Assembly: GCA_013398175.1 (NCBI GenBank)
Contig: VZRZ01006468.1
Coordinates: 1-64,000 of the forward strand
DNA length: 64,000 bases
Source of the DNA: Climacteris rufus
Taxonomy: Eukaryota; Chordata; Aves; Passeriformes; Climacteridae
Direction of reading: 5' to 3'
The stretch's first letter is position 1. Each line of letters starts with the position of its first letter. The translations under genes and the position numbers were made by a program. Shown here piece after piece: positions 12,201-23,733 of the stretch. The notes beneath the pieces were generated by a model. That model was given only the letters and a program-made list of their open reading frames with translations, made no database searches and was not told the DNA's origin.

Positions 12201-13754
12201 AGGTAAAGCATTAACTACAGCTGGGATAGCACGTGGCTCACTATAACAGGCTGGACAGTTTAAAGAGTTTTTCCTTCACTGAAAGTCCCTAAAATGAGTC
12301 ATAGTTTACCATTGGGTCATTTTATCATTAGCACTGTTAACAGTGTTATCCATTGCCACGATTCAGTATACAACACTGTTACAGGGGATGAAATATCCAT
12401 TAAAAAAAAAAGCAAAGGCTTTGGAGATTGCTAAATAGCTCTCCTTTAGCTATATTATCTGAAAAGACATCGAGGCAGAGTGCTCTTGGGATTTGGATGA
12501 CTTGGTGGCCATCTGTTCTGCATGGAGGAGACCATCTGCCCCCTGCATAACCCTTCCATATCCACTGCAATCCAAGCCCTAATACCTTTTGAAATCCCCA
12601 CCTGTGGCCATTGAATGATAGTCTCAATTTTCATCTTAGAAATGAAACTCCAGCATGAAATTCTTCCACTTTTTTTTTTTTTTTTGACATTAGGCTGATT
12701 GCATAACTCTGTTTTAGTTGATATTATTATGCCTTCTCACAAACACTGCTCTTTTCTTACTAATTGAAGATGGTAGTACTTACTATACAAAGGAAAGCTA
12801 ATAAAACACTGCTGTTGTAAGTCCCTGATGGCACTGGGGAAGTTTGCAAACAAACAATTATTATTCTGCAGGTCAATGTGCATCATGTGGTATTTGAAAT
12901 TCAGTGGATAAAAGAGCAGAGTAGATTTGCATAAATATGGTTCTTTTAGGCCCAGGCCATAAGCTGTAAATGAGATGATGACTTAGATCCAGAATTACTA
13001 AATTATAAAGGAGCCACCGCCACATCTCCTTTTCTAAGTTTCGTCTTTCAGTACCTCATGGGATATCACAGGTAGGCTACTCTTGTGCAGCTTGCTGACA
13101 CTGGAGCAGGTTGACATAAAGATATCCTCAGAACTGAACCCCTGCCCCAAACTTGAAGGAAAGTTAGGTCCTGTGCAAACTGAGATGATTTCTATTTTTT
13201 TTTTCTGTAGACTTTTCAAGGTGAAAACAGGCAGTAGTCAGGAACTTTTCTCATGTTCTTAAGATAATGCCTGTTGAAGTTGTCTACCTATCATTGTAAC
13301 CACCACTGTAGTAGCTAGTACATTAGAACCTCTAAAAGGCCAGAATTGTCCTGGGAGTGATTAACAAAAGAGGTATGGCTCTCTGATTTCAAATAGATCA
13401 ACTGAGACCCATCAATAGTTTTAATACTAGAATGCTGTCATAAAACATGTCACTAATACAGAAAGCCAGGGAAGAAAATACAATGAAGTCAGATTCTCCT
13501 TTTTCTGTTGGAAAGAATATATCCTCTGGGGAGAACTGTGTGTAGTTGGCAAATTGAGAGCTTCTTGTGTCTACTAGATGAACAAGCAGATTGCTGTACT
13601 GAGGTCCCACAGGCTCATGCCCATCAGTCACAAGAAAGCAATTTGTTTATTGCTTTTCACGCTTTTGCACATGGGCCAAAAAGGTTCAGCCAGAAGCTGA
13701 CCCTTGGAACTTCTCTGTGATTGTTCACCATCAACTTTCTCATTCAACCTCTAG
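9228..13754 (+). other. CPA6: CPA6 intron (4.5 kb)
   Basis: GT-AG intron, phase 1, with donor gtaagt and acceptor cctctag at 13754. It contains a pyrimidine-rich tandem duplication at 10751-10786, T/A runs near 12403 and 12670-12685, and an octamer-like ATTTGCAT near 12925. Open frames here are short and unrecognised. No additional CPA6 exon or mobile element was identified. Confidence 0.85.
10751..10786. repeat. Pyrimidine-rich 18-bp tandem duplication
   Basis: The unit ccctcttcctgctccctt occurs twice head to tail, with the last base differing (copy 2 ends in cta). It lies within a CPA6 intron. This is probably a simple slippage duplication in a polypyrimidine tract. Confidence 0.9.
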
Positions 13755-13957
13755 ATGAAGGTGCTTCATTTCACCCATGTGATGACACTTACTGTGGGCC
13801 CTTTCCCGAGTCTGAGCCTGAAGTAAAGGCTGTTGCTCATTTTCTCCGCAAACATCGGAAGCAAATAAAAGCCTACTTGTCCTTCCACGCATATGCACAG
13901 ATGCTGCTGTACCCTTACTCTTACAAATATGCAACTATTCCAAACTTCAACTGTGTG
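13755..13957 (+). CDS. CPA6: CPA6 coding exon (probably exon 9), third zinc ligand His
   Basis: This exon has 203 bases: two bases completing the split Asp codon, then 67 codons, ending in phase 0 before gtaagt at 13958. The peptide runs from EGASFHPCDDTYCG through FPESEPEVKAV to NFNCV. The motif SFHAYAQMLLYPYSY contains the third zinc ligand of the M14 family (His196 in carboxypeptidase A numbering); the other two ligands are on an exon upstream of the window. EPEVKA is the helix region typical of the family. The reading frame is intact and the residues close to those I know for vertebrate CPA6, indicating a functional gene rather than a pseudogene. Confidence 0.97.
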
Positions 13958-16951
13958 GTAAGTACATTAAAACTTGGGAGAATATGCTCCTCTGTATATT
14001 TTTTGGTACATTTTGTTTTGAGACAATGCTTGTTTCTTCGATACTTTGCACATATTTAATATTGAGCAGTATTTATTCTGGATCCATTTACAATCACATT
14101 TCTGGTTATATAACCTTCACTCACCAGGAGTCAGTGATAATGTGATTAAAATGGTATAGTGCCTTTCACCCATCAGTCCCTTTAAATTACTTTATAGGAT
14201 AAATCCCTGGGTTTTAATTACAGTTATTATCATTTTATTTAATTAACTATCATGGGAATTATGTAGTTAAGTCCTTGGGCATCTAACTGAGATTCTGTCT
14301 CTTCATGCTCAGAACTTAAACACTAGGAGCACAAAGAAGATCATCTTCAATGTTATGAACAAAATAAAATTGAAATTGTTTATCAATTCAAAAAGAAATC
14401 TCTTATATTGAACCAAAAATAAAGATTCAGTTGCGTTATGTATCATTCAGGTCAGACATAGTGTTTTTAATCCTTTTAGATAAGCAGTTAATTAACATAA
14501 TTCTGTATTTTAGAAGAATAAATTAGTAAGAATACATTTCTTGATGTAAGCCTATTGATTTAGAGATGTGTACATTTCATGTATTCCACACTCATCCAAA
14601 TGCAGAACTATTCCCTCTGCTTGTAGTCTGAGGTCTGTTTCAGCCAGCCTCCTGCTCATAAAATCCTCCTTATGGCTTATTCTCTTAGGGACACATGGCT
14701 AAGCTTTGCTCTCTGGTTGCTCCTGCTCACAGACCCACATTGCACCAAGCAGTTGAAATTCTGTTTTTTTTCAGCCTCAGCCCCAAGTAAAATTACATTT
14801 TCCATTTATATCCCATTTTGACCTTGAAAGTTGCAGTGACTTTTAACTTGCAGGTTTAAGCTAGTTTGCTCCAAAGGAGCTTAACTGCACCTTAGATTTA
14901 TCCTGTGCAGAATAAATGATGTTGTCAGTCCCTGGAGCTTCGCTGAAGTTTCACTCCATGTTCTCTCAGGAAGCTGAACAGCCAGCACTCAACAAACTAA
15001 ACTCTCTTTGTAGGTTTATTTCAGTTGAGACACCTAATTTCAGTGACTACTAAACATTCTTCTGTCTGATGCCATTCCTGTGAAACAGAGAAAATTAGAA
15101 GTTACATAAGCAGTCAGAGGAGCTAAAAATGTAAGACTTGTGGGAACTGACCACCCAACACTGACCACAGTATTGACTGAATAAATTAATGAATTTTTTT
15201 TTATTCCACATTCTCCACCCTCTTTCAGGCAATGACAAGGGGAAATGAGTTCCCCAAAGTGAATTTATGACTAGTTATCAAAAGAAATAGATTGGGAATT
15301 TAAAATCACAAGTTCTCATTCCTTCAAAGATAGCAGGTGTGAACATATTTTTTTAAGAACAGACAACAGAGAAGAAGATAAAGATGTGGTGTTAGGAAGA
15401 ATCAATGCCTTCTCTGCAAGTATATGATTATTGGGTATCTGACTAAAATGTCCAGTGTAACATAAGGCAATAGCAGACACTATAGACAGGAAATTCATTG
15501 TAAGAAGAAGGAAGATCTAACGGAGAGTTTTCACATACACCAGTGTATCTTCAATACATGTTGTTCTTGTTGCTCAAGGGATCCTTCTGTTCTGAGATGG
15601 GGAGTAACTGCCCCTCAGCACATACACACTCTGTCTTTCCATCCATTGCTTTTAGACCAAAGGATCCCAGGTTTTGATGTTTAGTAGGTGTTCCTCAGGT
15701 TTGCAAGACCTTGGATCAGGCTTCTCATCACAGGGAGTAGATCACAGACCTAAAGAAACAAAGACACTGTTTTAAACAACAGCCCTGGACAAATGAAAGC
15801 CAAATCCCAATTCTAAATATCATACCAGTATTTGGGCTCTATACTTCTTTTTACTGCAGTGATTCAAAAAGAACAGGGGGGTTGAAATAAGGAATCAAAG
15901 TAATTCCTTGTTATTTGTAAAGCTCATTATGGGGATCATAGTGAAAATGAATGGAATATTTGTTTGTTATTTGTTTGTGTGTTTTAATACTTGCCTAGGG
16001 CCAAAGGCTTCATCACCTGGTGGCTCCTAAAGATATAGTTTGTAATATTTGAAGTCTCTAAAATAGTGACTTGGGCTGAGGTTTCAGATTCTCCAGTTCT
16101 CTTGGAAATTACAATGTGCTGGAAAGTTTCCTGACATGATGGGACAAGCATTGTTGGTCTACATGGACTGTGTATAGTGGACAACCGAAGGACGCCACAT
16201 GCGTAGCAGATGAATAGCTTTTGGTGCTAACAGTGGGCCACAGCTCATTCTGAGCAGAGGAAAGGATGTTTGTGCCTGTGTCAGATGATTCTAGTGAGCT
16301 GTCAATTACCATTTCAATTAAAGCATTCAATTATTCAGAGCTGCTTTGAAACTGGAGAGCTGCGTACTGATCACAACATGCATATTCTGTTCTAATTTAG
16401 GCACAACTCTCTTATTAACACTCTCTTGAAATCTGTTCTTTTAAGACGCTTAAAATGAAAGTGCTCTTTTGGATTAAAAAAAAAAACCAGCAGAAATATA
16501 CATCAGTCTCAAGAGTTCTAAATTTCACCTGGTTTTCGTCCCTTTTCTTCCTATGCAGTCGTTTGCCTTAGAGTTTGCAGTGAACTTACATGGCACAACA
16601 GAGTTTGTGTATGTCTTTGCAAAAATCTGGTAATTTTATGTGGCATTTTCTCCTTGAGGGTGTTCAAAGACTGATTGCCTGGATTTATTCAGGATCCAAC
16701 CTGCACAGTATCATGCAGTAGAGGATTGTCCCTTTCTTTGGGCATGTAGCTCTAACAGTGGAGGCCAGCTGCATTCCTCAAGGTTAAGAGCTTCAAGTTC
16801 ACAGTGCCAGGGGTGTGTGCCCATGACATGGACTTGGGATGCTCCCAGTCTGACCTCCAGAGAGTTGCTGCCTCTGCACAGAACTCATTACTGTTGTGCT
16901 GAATTTAAATGGGCATTGCCAAACTATTTCTTTTAAAGATTTCAACAGGAT

Positions 16952-17600
16952 TTGTTTCTGTTGTCTCATTGCTGTACAGTATGTAACTTATGCACGGGAA
17001 GTCTTCTCATTTGTGGCTGTGTTCTCCTTGCCATGGCGAATTTAACAGGACTTTGCTCTCCACCCATCTCAGCTCCCTCAGCTCAGCCCTGTCTCCTGCT
17101 CCCTTGGCATCAGGCCTGTTGTCAGGCCATCCCAGCTCCACACCTCAACCCTGGGATGGTAAGCACAATAGCTTGCAAATTTTGGTTGAGCAACAGAGCC
17201 TCATACTTGGGACAATGCAGGCATCAGACAACAGCCCCAGGCTGCAGCTGGAGCTCCCCCTCCCCAGGCCCTGTGCAGCCACAGCCACCACAGTGACCTC
17301 AGACTGCCACCCCACCACCCTCAAGGGGTCCAACAGCTCAAACCCCATCATGGTCTTGCATGTCACAACTCAGAAGTCGAGTCATCTGGAGGAAGAGTCC
17401 CAAGTGACAGCACTTCTCCCTTCTCCCACAGGACAGGACCTTCTCATCTTTGGTGTTAGGGTGAGTCAGAGGTTACCCTTCACACTGGCTGACAACCACA
17501 TCCCAGCCCAGTAGAAGTTCCCAGCAACATTAAGTGGTCCTTGCCACCACACACTCTCTCATGTAGGTGGCAGGAGGCCAAGATGAAAATGTCAGAGTCT
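16952..17600. other. GC-richer island in a CPA6 intron, possible old insertion
   Basis: This stretch is markedly richer in C and G than the AT-rich intron around it. Because stops are scarce it is open in several frames, the longest being 174 codons (16990-17514, +). The translated text is Ser/Pro/Thr/Leu-rich with no motif I recognise, and there is no conserved start. A decayed LTR or other retroelement is one explanation; local base composition alone is another. I could define no terminal repeats. Confidence 0.3.
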
Positions 17601-18532
17601 CCATCACTATCATTCTTCTGCTGAGAAACAAACAAAAAATCTGGTTGTGCCTAACAAATTTTTGTAATGGAGTAAAAAAGTGCTCTTTCATTTGCTAAGA
17701 GCAGTTACTGTGTAAAATAAACTTTCCAAAGCCCTACCTACAGATCAGTAAGTGAAAATTAACTTTTGTTTCTGGAATGACATTTTAAAGCAGTTTTCTC
17801 TGACTGCTTTACTCAGACAGAAAAAGCCTGCATGGGTCAGACTGAGGATTGTCAGAATCCCAATTCCTGACAAGGGCAAACAAGTGGAAGGCTAGAAAAA
17901 ACATATAAATGGAAAGGCAAGTACAGAGTAATCCTTTTCCATTGTATTCATCTAGGGCCTGATGAATAACAAGGTAAGGACTGAGTTAATGAAGATTTGC
18001 ATAAACCAAAACCTACAGCTCTTCAGTTCAAGGAAGTAAAGGAACTAAAACAACCATTGCAGCTTTACTGAGTGGTTCAAAGTCCAGCAGTTTCTAGCTC
18101 CGAAGATAATAATTTCCTGTTCTCTATAGGGAGATGACTGTGTTCTCCCAGCCTTCATTATACATTCTTCAATATCCTTCTCTTTGGGATCATAATACTC
18201 CTTTTTCTTTTGAATATGTGCATTTTTTCTGTGTATTTGGATGCACTGTCCATTAGTGTTTTTCAGAATTTGCCATGAGGCAGGCCTTTTGCACCAAGTT
18301 TCACAGGATGCCATGAATCTCCTAAACAGCCTGTATCCATAAGCTGTTGCAATGTAGATGCTGATTTTCCCCATACAGTAATGAAATCACATTTCTGTAA
18401 TGGTGGAAAGAGCTCTCCAAGCTCTCTCATGGGCATCATCAGGCCCCAGAGAAAGTTAGACTAGCAATGAATATTTACCTGCTGGTCAGAGATTCAGAAG
18501 TGGAATTTGCCTCCTTCCTTATTCTTACTCTG

Positions 18533-18559
18533 CTCACTGAACCACTGTGGTTCAGTGAG
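18533..18559. repeat. Perfect 13-bp inverted repeat with 1-base centre
   Basis: The left arm ctcactgaaccac (18533-18545) and right arm gtggttcagtgag (18547-18559) are exact reverse complements around a single T. It lies in a CPA6 intron about 450 bases before the next exon. It could extrude as a small cruciform or, with so short a centre, act as a dimeric protein-binding site. No known site was recognised. Confidence 0.9.
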
Positions 18560-19007
18560 TGTCAACAAGACATCATTTCTCCTTCACATACCCAGCAGAG
18601 ACAAGGTTTAGTGAACTGGGAAATACATCCTCAGAAAAAGCATGCATGGCTTTTAAACTGCATAAAAAGGAGATTGTTTCTTATCAGGGTATCACATGTT
18701 GTCTAAATTTGTTTTGTTGCTAAATTGATATACATACCTATAATTATAAGTACTTAACATCTGATCATTCACAGTGCAGTGAGCTCTCTTATGCCATGAA
18801 AATACCAAACCAAGTTTTTCAGGGAATTGCTGTCAATAAAAATGAATAATGCATTTATCCTTCACAATAATTTTAAGTTAGCTGCCATGGACTCATGGAA
18901 CTCAGCATTGTTCAATGAAGTCAATGATCCGTCGACTGGCGTTCCAATCCCAGTACAGTATTTAATTCAAAGTCTAATTTATGTATTTGGTTTTTTCCCC
19001 TCCCCAG

Positions 19008-19092
19008 GAATCAGCAGCCTATAATGCTGTTAATGCTCTTCAGTCAGCCTATGGTGTAAGATACAGATACGGACCTGCATCCAGCACTTTGT
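19008..19092 (+). CDS. CPA6: CPA6 coding exon (probably exon 10)
   Basis: Eighty-five bases, 28 codons plus the first base of a split Tyr codon. It enters in phase 0 after ccccag and leaves in phase 1 before gtaagt at 19093. The peptide ESAAYNAVNALQ through YRYGPASSTL matches the CPA6 region between the third zinc ligand and the catalytic tyrosine. The split codon is t|at, and the Tyr it encodes aligns with Tyr248 of carboxypeptidase A, the mobile residue that closes over substrate. The intron therefore interrupts the codon of an active-site residue. Confidence 0.95.
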
Positions 19093-20395
19093 GTAAGTTT
19101 TCCTCTGCAGGTTTGTGATTTTGACCTTCCTACAGTAAGAATGCCCTTATTATAAAGAAAGCAAACACTTTTTAAAGTGAACTTTGTTCTGGTTTTGGGT
19201 TGTGAGGAAGGCAGAAGAAGGTTTTGCAAGTAATTCAGTCAGTTGATTGCAGTAAGATTAACTCAGCTGATGCAATAAGAGAGATTAAAATGCAATGCAT
19301 TTGAGAGTCAAAAGCCAGAAAATAACATAGCATAAAACCGTGTTTTTTAAAAAAAGATAAACTAAGATCATAAAGACCATACCTTATTGGATACTGCAAA
19401 TGCACTGGTAACTTGTAACAGCATTTGTCAGGCAAGTTGTCTGTGTGGACATGTAAGAGAAAAAGAAGTTCAGCAGGTTTCAACAAGACACTTTTCTTTC
19501 TTTACTGAAACTGTGAGGCCTGAATGCTGTGGGTAATGATAAAAGAGTTTGAAAAAGTGAAAAGCTAAGGATTTTTCACAAGTAACCTCCTGCATCTCCT
19601 CTGCAGTTGCTGTGTTTCAGCTACAGCTCCAGTTATCATGGGCCTCCATCTCACAGCACAGTCATCATCTTGTGCTCGTTACACTGCAGTCAGTCACTAT
19701 GTCAAAGGCAAAGCAGTGTGAATTCATGCCAGAATTGCACAGATTACAGCAGGCCACATGAGAGATGTATCTGTATGTAAAAATGTGACTTGAGTAATCA
19801 ACATATGGAGATAACGAAAGCATAAGCAGCATACTTCTCAGGAAGGTTTGTTAATATTAGACACCACCTATGCAAATGCTCTCATGCTACGAGGAAATGG
19901 TGAGAAAGGAAGACATATTAAAAGAATTTTAACAGCACTTTATAAAGAAGAAGGTAGATTACTTTACCACCTTTCCCCCTTCTCCCTGCAAATGGATTGC
20001 CTAAAAAACCCAATTTAAACCTAGAAGCATGCAGAGCTCTCCAGACCAGCTGGGAGATCTTTGTGGAAGGAAAGCTTTAGACTGCTCTCACATGGGGACA
20101 AGAACAGTTTGAGGCTTTATTCTAGATGTTCTCTTTTATTAAAGTTTTGCTTTACAAAAACCACAATCTTTTCCTATGAAAATGAAGCATCTAATCCATA
20201 CTGTGCTGAGCACCTTTCACCAGGTTCTGGGTGCCCATGCTCTTCTCTGAAGGATGTTCAGGGTCAGGACAAGCAACAGCTGGAGTTGTGAGTGTACTGA
20301 GTCCTGGAGACAAAATGCCACAAGAACCCTCTGGTGATTTCAACATGACCTGCATTTAACATTTTTTTAAGTTTTCTATTCATTGCCTCTTTCAG
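19093..20395 (+). other. CPA6: CPA6 last intron (1.3 kb)
   Basis: GT-AG intron, phase 1, with donor gtaagt and acceptor ctctttcag at 20395. It is ordinary AT-rich sequence; no repeat or gene was recognised. Confidence 0.9.
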
Positions 20396-20583
20396 ATGTG
20401 AGTTCTGGCAGCTCTATGGACTGGGCCTACAAAAATGGCATCCCCTATGCATTTGCATTCGAGCTGCGTGACACTGGCCATTTTGGATTTCTACTTCCTG
20501 AGACACTGATCAAACCAACCTGCACAGAGACCATGCTTGCAGTTAAAAATATAACTCTTCATTTGCTGAAGAAATGTCACTGA
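20396..20583 (+). CDS. CPA6: CPA6 terminal coding exon with catalytic Glu and stop codon
   Basis: Two bases finish the split Tyr codon, followed by 61 codons and a TGA stop at 20581-20583. The text GSSMDWAYKNG and FAFELRDTG is diagnostic of an A-type M14 carboxypeptidase. By alignment, Met in SSMDW occupies position 255, the floor of the S1' pocket, which suits cleavage after bulky hydrophobic residues. Glu in FELRD is the general base Glu270. The C-terminus, LLKKCH, closely resembles the CPA6 C-terminus. An N-glycosylation sequon (NIT) lies about ten residues from the end. With the four earlier exons this gives 225 codons, about the last half of a protein that is near 437 residues in human. 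Confidence 0.97.
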
Positions 20584-21198
20584 GAGGGATTTCTAGGAGC
20601 TGGAAGTGAACATTTTACTCCCAGTGCTGATGCCTTTCAGTGTGTTTAGTTGCCATTCTAAGCTTGGCCGCTTCAAAATTCTAGAAGCTAATGGGAAATA
20701 TGGTATTGTTTCTGCCAGATTTACTTGGTGGGAAATGGAAAAAAAATCACTTAATATCTGCTCAACTAAAGTCCATAAAGGCAATATACTAACTTATTTA
20801 CCAGTTTGGTGTAGACGCGGGTGCTAAAATAAAGTGCCACTTCCAGGCAGTTCCTGGCCTTACTCCTTTCCCTAATATGACGACTTCTCCTGGGGTCTCT
20901 TAAACCAAGGAATAAAGTTTACATTCATGTAAATATACCCTGTGACCCAGGCCTGTATCTACAGCAGTAAATGCCATATAGTGGTAGCTGGCTGCACTGC
21001 AAGTGGCAGTGTGGCTTCCTTCTGCCTGTATACGTACATACATATATATATATGCACTTTTGTGATATTCTTTTTTTATATTATGCAATAATTTGACCCA
21101 AGGTTTCCTTTAATTGCTCAGAGAAACCTATTTGCAAATGTATCTAATTGGAGCAGACTCAAAATCAACGTACCGTCTTTGAAAATGTAACTTTCCTT

Positions 21199-21230
21199 GC
21201 AGTGTGTAAGAATTGCAGTGTGTAAGAATT
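21199..21230. repeat. 16-bp exact tandem duplication
   Basis: The unit gcagtgtgtaagaatt occurs twice with no spacer, within the probable CPA6 3' UTR. The exact identity suggests a recent duplication. Confidence 0.95.
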
Positions 21231-21722
21231 ACACTGAAATATTATTGAGATATACAGTACTCTGCTTTATGGAGAGACAAAGCAACTTGCCATGACTTGG
21301 AACTTGCAGCTGCCTGTTGACTGGTGTGTCTGGGCTCTGCTGTAGCCATTTGCACCAGCCAAGGATTTAGCCCTAAACTGTAATTAACTGATGTTTTATT
21401 TATCGGTATTCTTGCAATGAGTTCTGTAGCTCTTTGGCTATGTGGCTCTTCTTCTTGGAAGTTGTATTTTTTTGCATGCTTTAAAGGATTTCATAAATTT
21501 TTAATAGATTCTTAAGTGAACTAGAGGTGAAGGTAGAAGCCTTACAGCTGAAATACAGTGAATAAGCACCATGTTTGAAAGAATAATGAAAGCATAGAGA
21601 AGATAACAGCATGTTGAGAGTTTTTTAGTACTTTTAAAATACTATTTTTTTAATCTTATACCTGCAAAAGCATATATTTTACTTTATGAATTTTGAGTTT
21701 AATCTTTTGCCATTACATGTTA

Positions 21723-21745
21723 AATAAAACATATTTGTTAATAAA
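21723..21745 (+). terminator. CPA6: Paired poly(A) signal hexamers, candidate CPA6 mRNA end
   Basis: AATAAA at 21723-21728 and again at 21740-21745, followed by T-rich sequence. This is the most convincing polyadenylation signal cluster within about 1.2 kb after the CPA6 stop codon. Alternatives are at 20828 and 20911. Confidence 0.45.
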
Positions 21746-23214
21746 ATATCAAAGACTTTTGAAGTATTCTTCATAGTTCACTTAAGTGTTAAAACTTTAG
21801 TTTAAGGATGTAACAATTTTACCTGTCTGTAAAGCATTTCTTACACTAAGGTTGCAGAATTTAAAAAACCTACACCCTCTCTAAATAAGCACTTGAATTT
21901 GTAAATGGGCAACTTTTATAAGTTTTATAAGGGAAGCACTGTATTTAATTAAGAATGCCATTGTTTTCAGAACTGCAAAAGGCAATCAGTGAGCAAAGAT
22001 GACAGAAATGCATTCTATTTGTCTAACATTTTATTAATAAATGTATTTATCTCAAACAAGCTTTCTGAAGGCTTATTCAGATTTGTTCAGTTCAGTCTTG
22101 TTTGAATAATGCAAGTTTCTGTTCTGGTTTACTAAAAACCTAGGGGACAGAATCTCTCAAAATACCTATCTACTAGTAATTTCCAATTGCTTATGACCAT
22201 AACCATTAAATATTTTGAAGACAGCAATAACTGTGTTTTGCTATGCACAGATTCCTCACCAATGGCCTTGATAATGGTATAACTTATTAGCACCAATTGT
22301 TATGAGTTTTTCTGGATGTAGGTGACATGATTGTCCTGCTACAAGGACATCAGAGACTGAAGTGAAGAACAGAATGAATGAGGGATGTCTAAGCAGGATG
22401 AGGCAAATTTACCTCTGAATTACTACCATACAAGCATGCACCAGGAGAAACCAGATTCTGATGTGGTGGTTTGATTCCTGCTTGCAGCCCAATAGCTCAT
22501 CATGTGGAAGCTTTCAGCTTTATCTTCATACCATTACAACTCCACTGGTAATGAAAAGCAATTGAACTCTTTGAGCAAGAAAGGAAGACAAACAAACAAA
22601 CATCCTCTCTTAGTTACCAAAAGGACCTAACATTGTAGATCTAGTTGACCTTCTTGGACAGGAATAACTTCAAGTATTCTTAGATTTATCTAAGAAGCTT
22701 TGACATTTAGAAGTACTTGATATCAAAACCTTTCCATGAATAAAGCTACATGCTAGTATATGGATGGGCTCTACCTGAATACTAGGTGTGATGTGCAACT
22801 GAGAACTCTGACCTGAGTTCTGAAGACCTGTGCAGGGTAATTTAATGCCTCATAGCTGAATACTGTGGACAGTCTCTGAGCCCTTTAATTTCAGGGTCAT
22901 TAAAGCTGGTAGAAAGACAGTCACTAGGACAGAACAAACCCTGTTTCCTCAATTAAAAATGTGCAAGACAATTTATCAGCAAGAGTGATTCTAAATGGAG
23001 TAGTTTACCCTAAGGAAAGTACCAATGGCAATCAGCTCTTTGGATATAGAATCATATAGCCTTTGCAACTTGTAAATGTTACTTCTCAAGAACAGCTCTT
23101 TTTTATCTCCATAATTGCTTACTTCTCTTCCCTTTGTACTTTTCAGCAGTTTTTATTAAAGACAGGACAACAGAATTGAAAGCTGGTTTTGAGAAAAGTG
23201 AATTTATTTTATGA

Positions 23215-23523
23215 TCATAGGTATGGTTTATCGTTCAACACAATAAAAAGTACCTGGACAGCAAAACTGTTTACTAACCCAGCAGTCAAAATCACATATA
23301 TAGTGATTATGTGAAATCCAGAAATTACACTTCCATTGATTAATGATAGAATAATTATAACCACTTCTGTAACTTGGCGAAAGTGCTCACACAAACTTTT
23401 GTGAACATCTGTTCCTTTTTTTTCTATAGCTTTTAATTTTCGTAACAAACCTCCAAGATTAACTAATAGGAAGGAAACAGGTCTATGCTTCTTCAAGTCA
23501 CCCTTCCCAAAAACAAGTATCAC
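23215..23523 (-). other. Unassigned 102-codon open frame with hydrophobic C-terminal half
   Basis: The minus-strand frame has a basic N-terminal part with the text KGDLKKHRPVSFL, then about 50 mostly hydrophobic residues (Ile/Leu/Val-rich), and stops shortly before an AATAAA on the same strand. The first part faintly resembles the KKGD..YRPVSL motif of CR1-type LINE reverse transcriptase, but the rest does not follow that family. No splice acceptor of good quality precedes it. It may be a decayed LINE piece or chance. Confidence 0.15.
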
Positions 23524-23692
23524 AAATTACCTTAAATCATCATTCATAAATTTATTTTTTAATTACCTTTAGAAGTCAAAAAAGGTATTGAGCATTGTTG
23601 CAAACTTGAAGAAAGAGCACAGCTGATGGGTGAAGTTCCTTGTGTATTTTGCAGAAGTTGCTTCAAAAAGGTCAATGTATTTGGTCACTCAT

Positions 23693-23733
23693 AAAACTGC
23701 AACTCCTTTTTGAAAACTGCAATTCCTTTTCTG
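23693..23733. repeat. 20/21-bp imperfect tandem duplication
   Basis: Two adjacent copies beginning aaaactgcaa, differing by one substitution (c/t) and small changes in the T-run. Intergenic. Confidence 0.85.

Larger units (their letters stand above)
13958..19007 (+). other. CPA6: CPA6 intron (5 kb)
   Basis: GT-AG intron, phase 0, with donor gtaagt and acceptor ctccccag. Most of it is AT-rich. A C/G-richer island at about 16950-17600 stands out and is listed separately, as is a perfect inverted repeat at 18533-18559. No further coding exon was recognised. Confidence 0.85.
20584..21760 (+). other. CPA6: Probable CPA6 3' untranslated region
   Basis: Sequence after the stop codon has several AATAAA hexamers: 20828-20833, 20911-20916, and a close pair at 21723-21728 and 21740-21745. 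The last pair, in AU-rich sequence with ATTT words, is the best candidate for the end of the longest transcript. The earlier two could give short 3' UTRs of about 250-350 bases. A (TA)n stretch at about 21029-21053 and a 16-bp tandem duplication at 21199-21230 lie inside. The true end cannot be decided without transcript data. Confidence 0.55.

Noticed and set aside
12660..12690. T-run at 12670-12685 considered as a retroelement poly(A) tail
   Set aside because: No coding or SINE-like sequence is adjacent on the minus strand and no target-site duplication is visible; plain homopolymer run.
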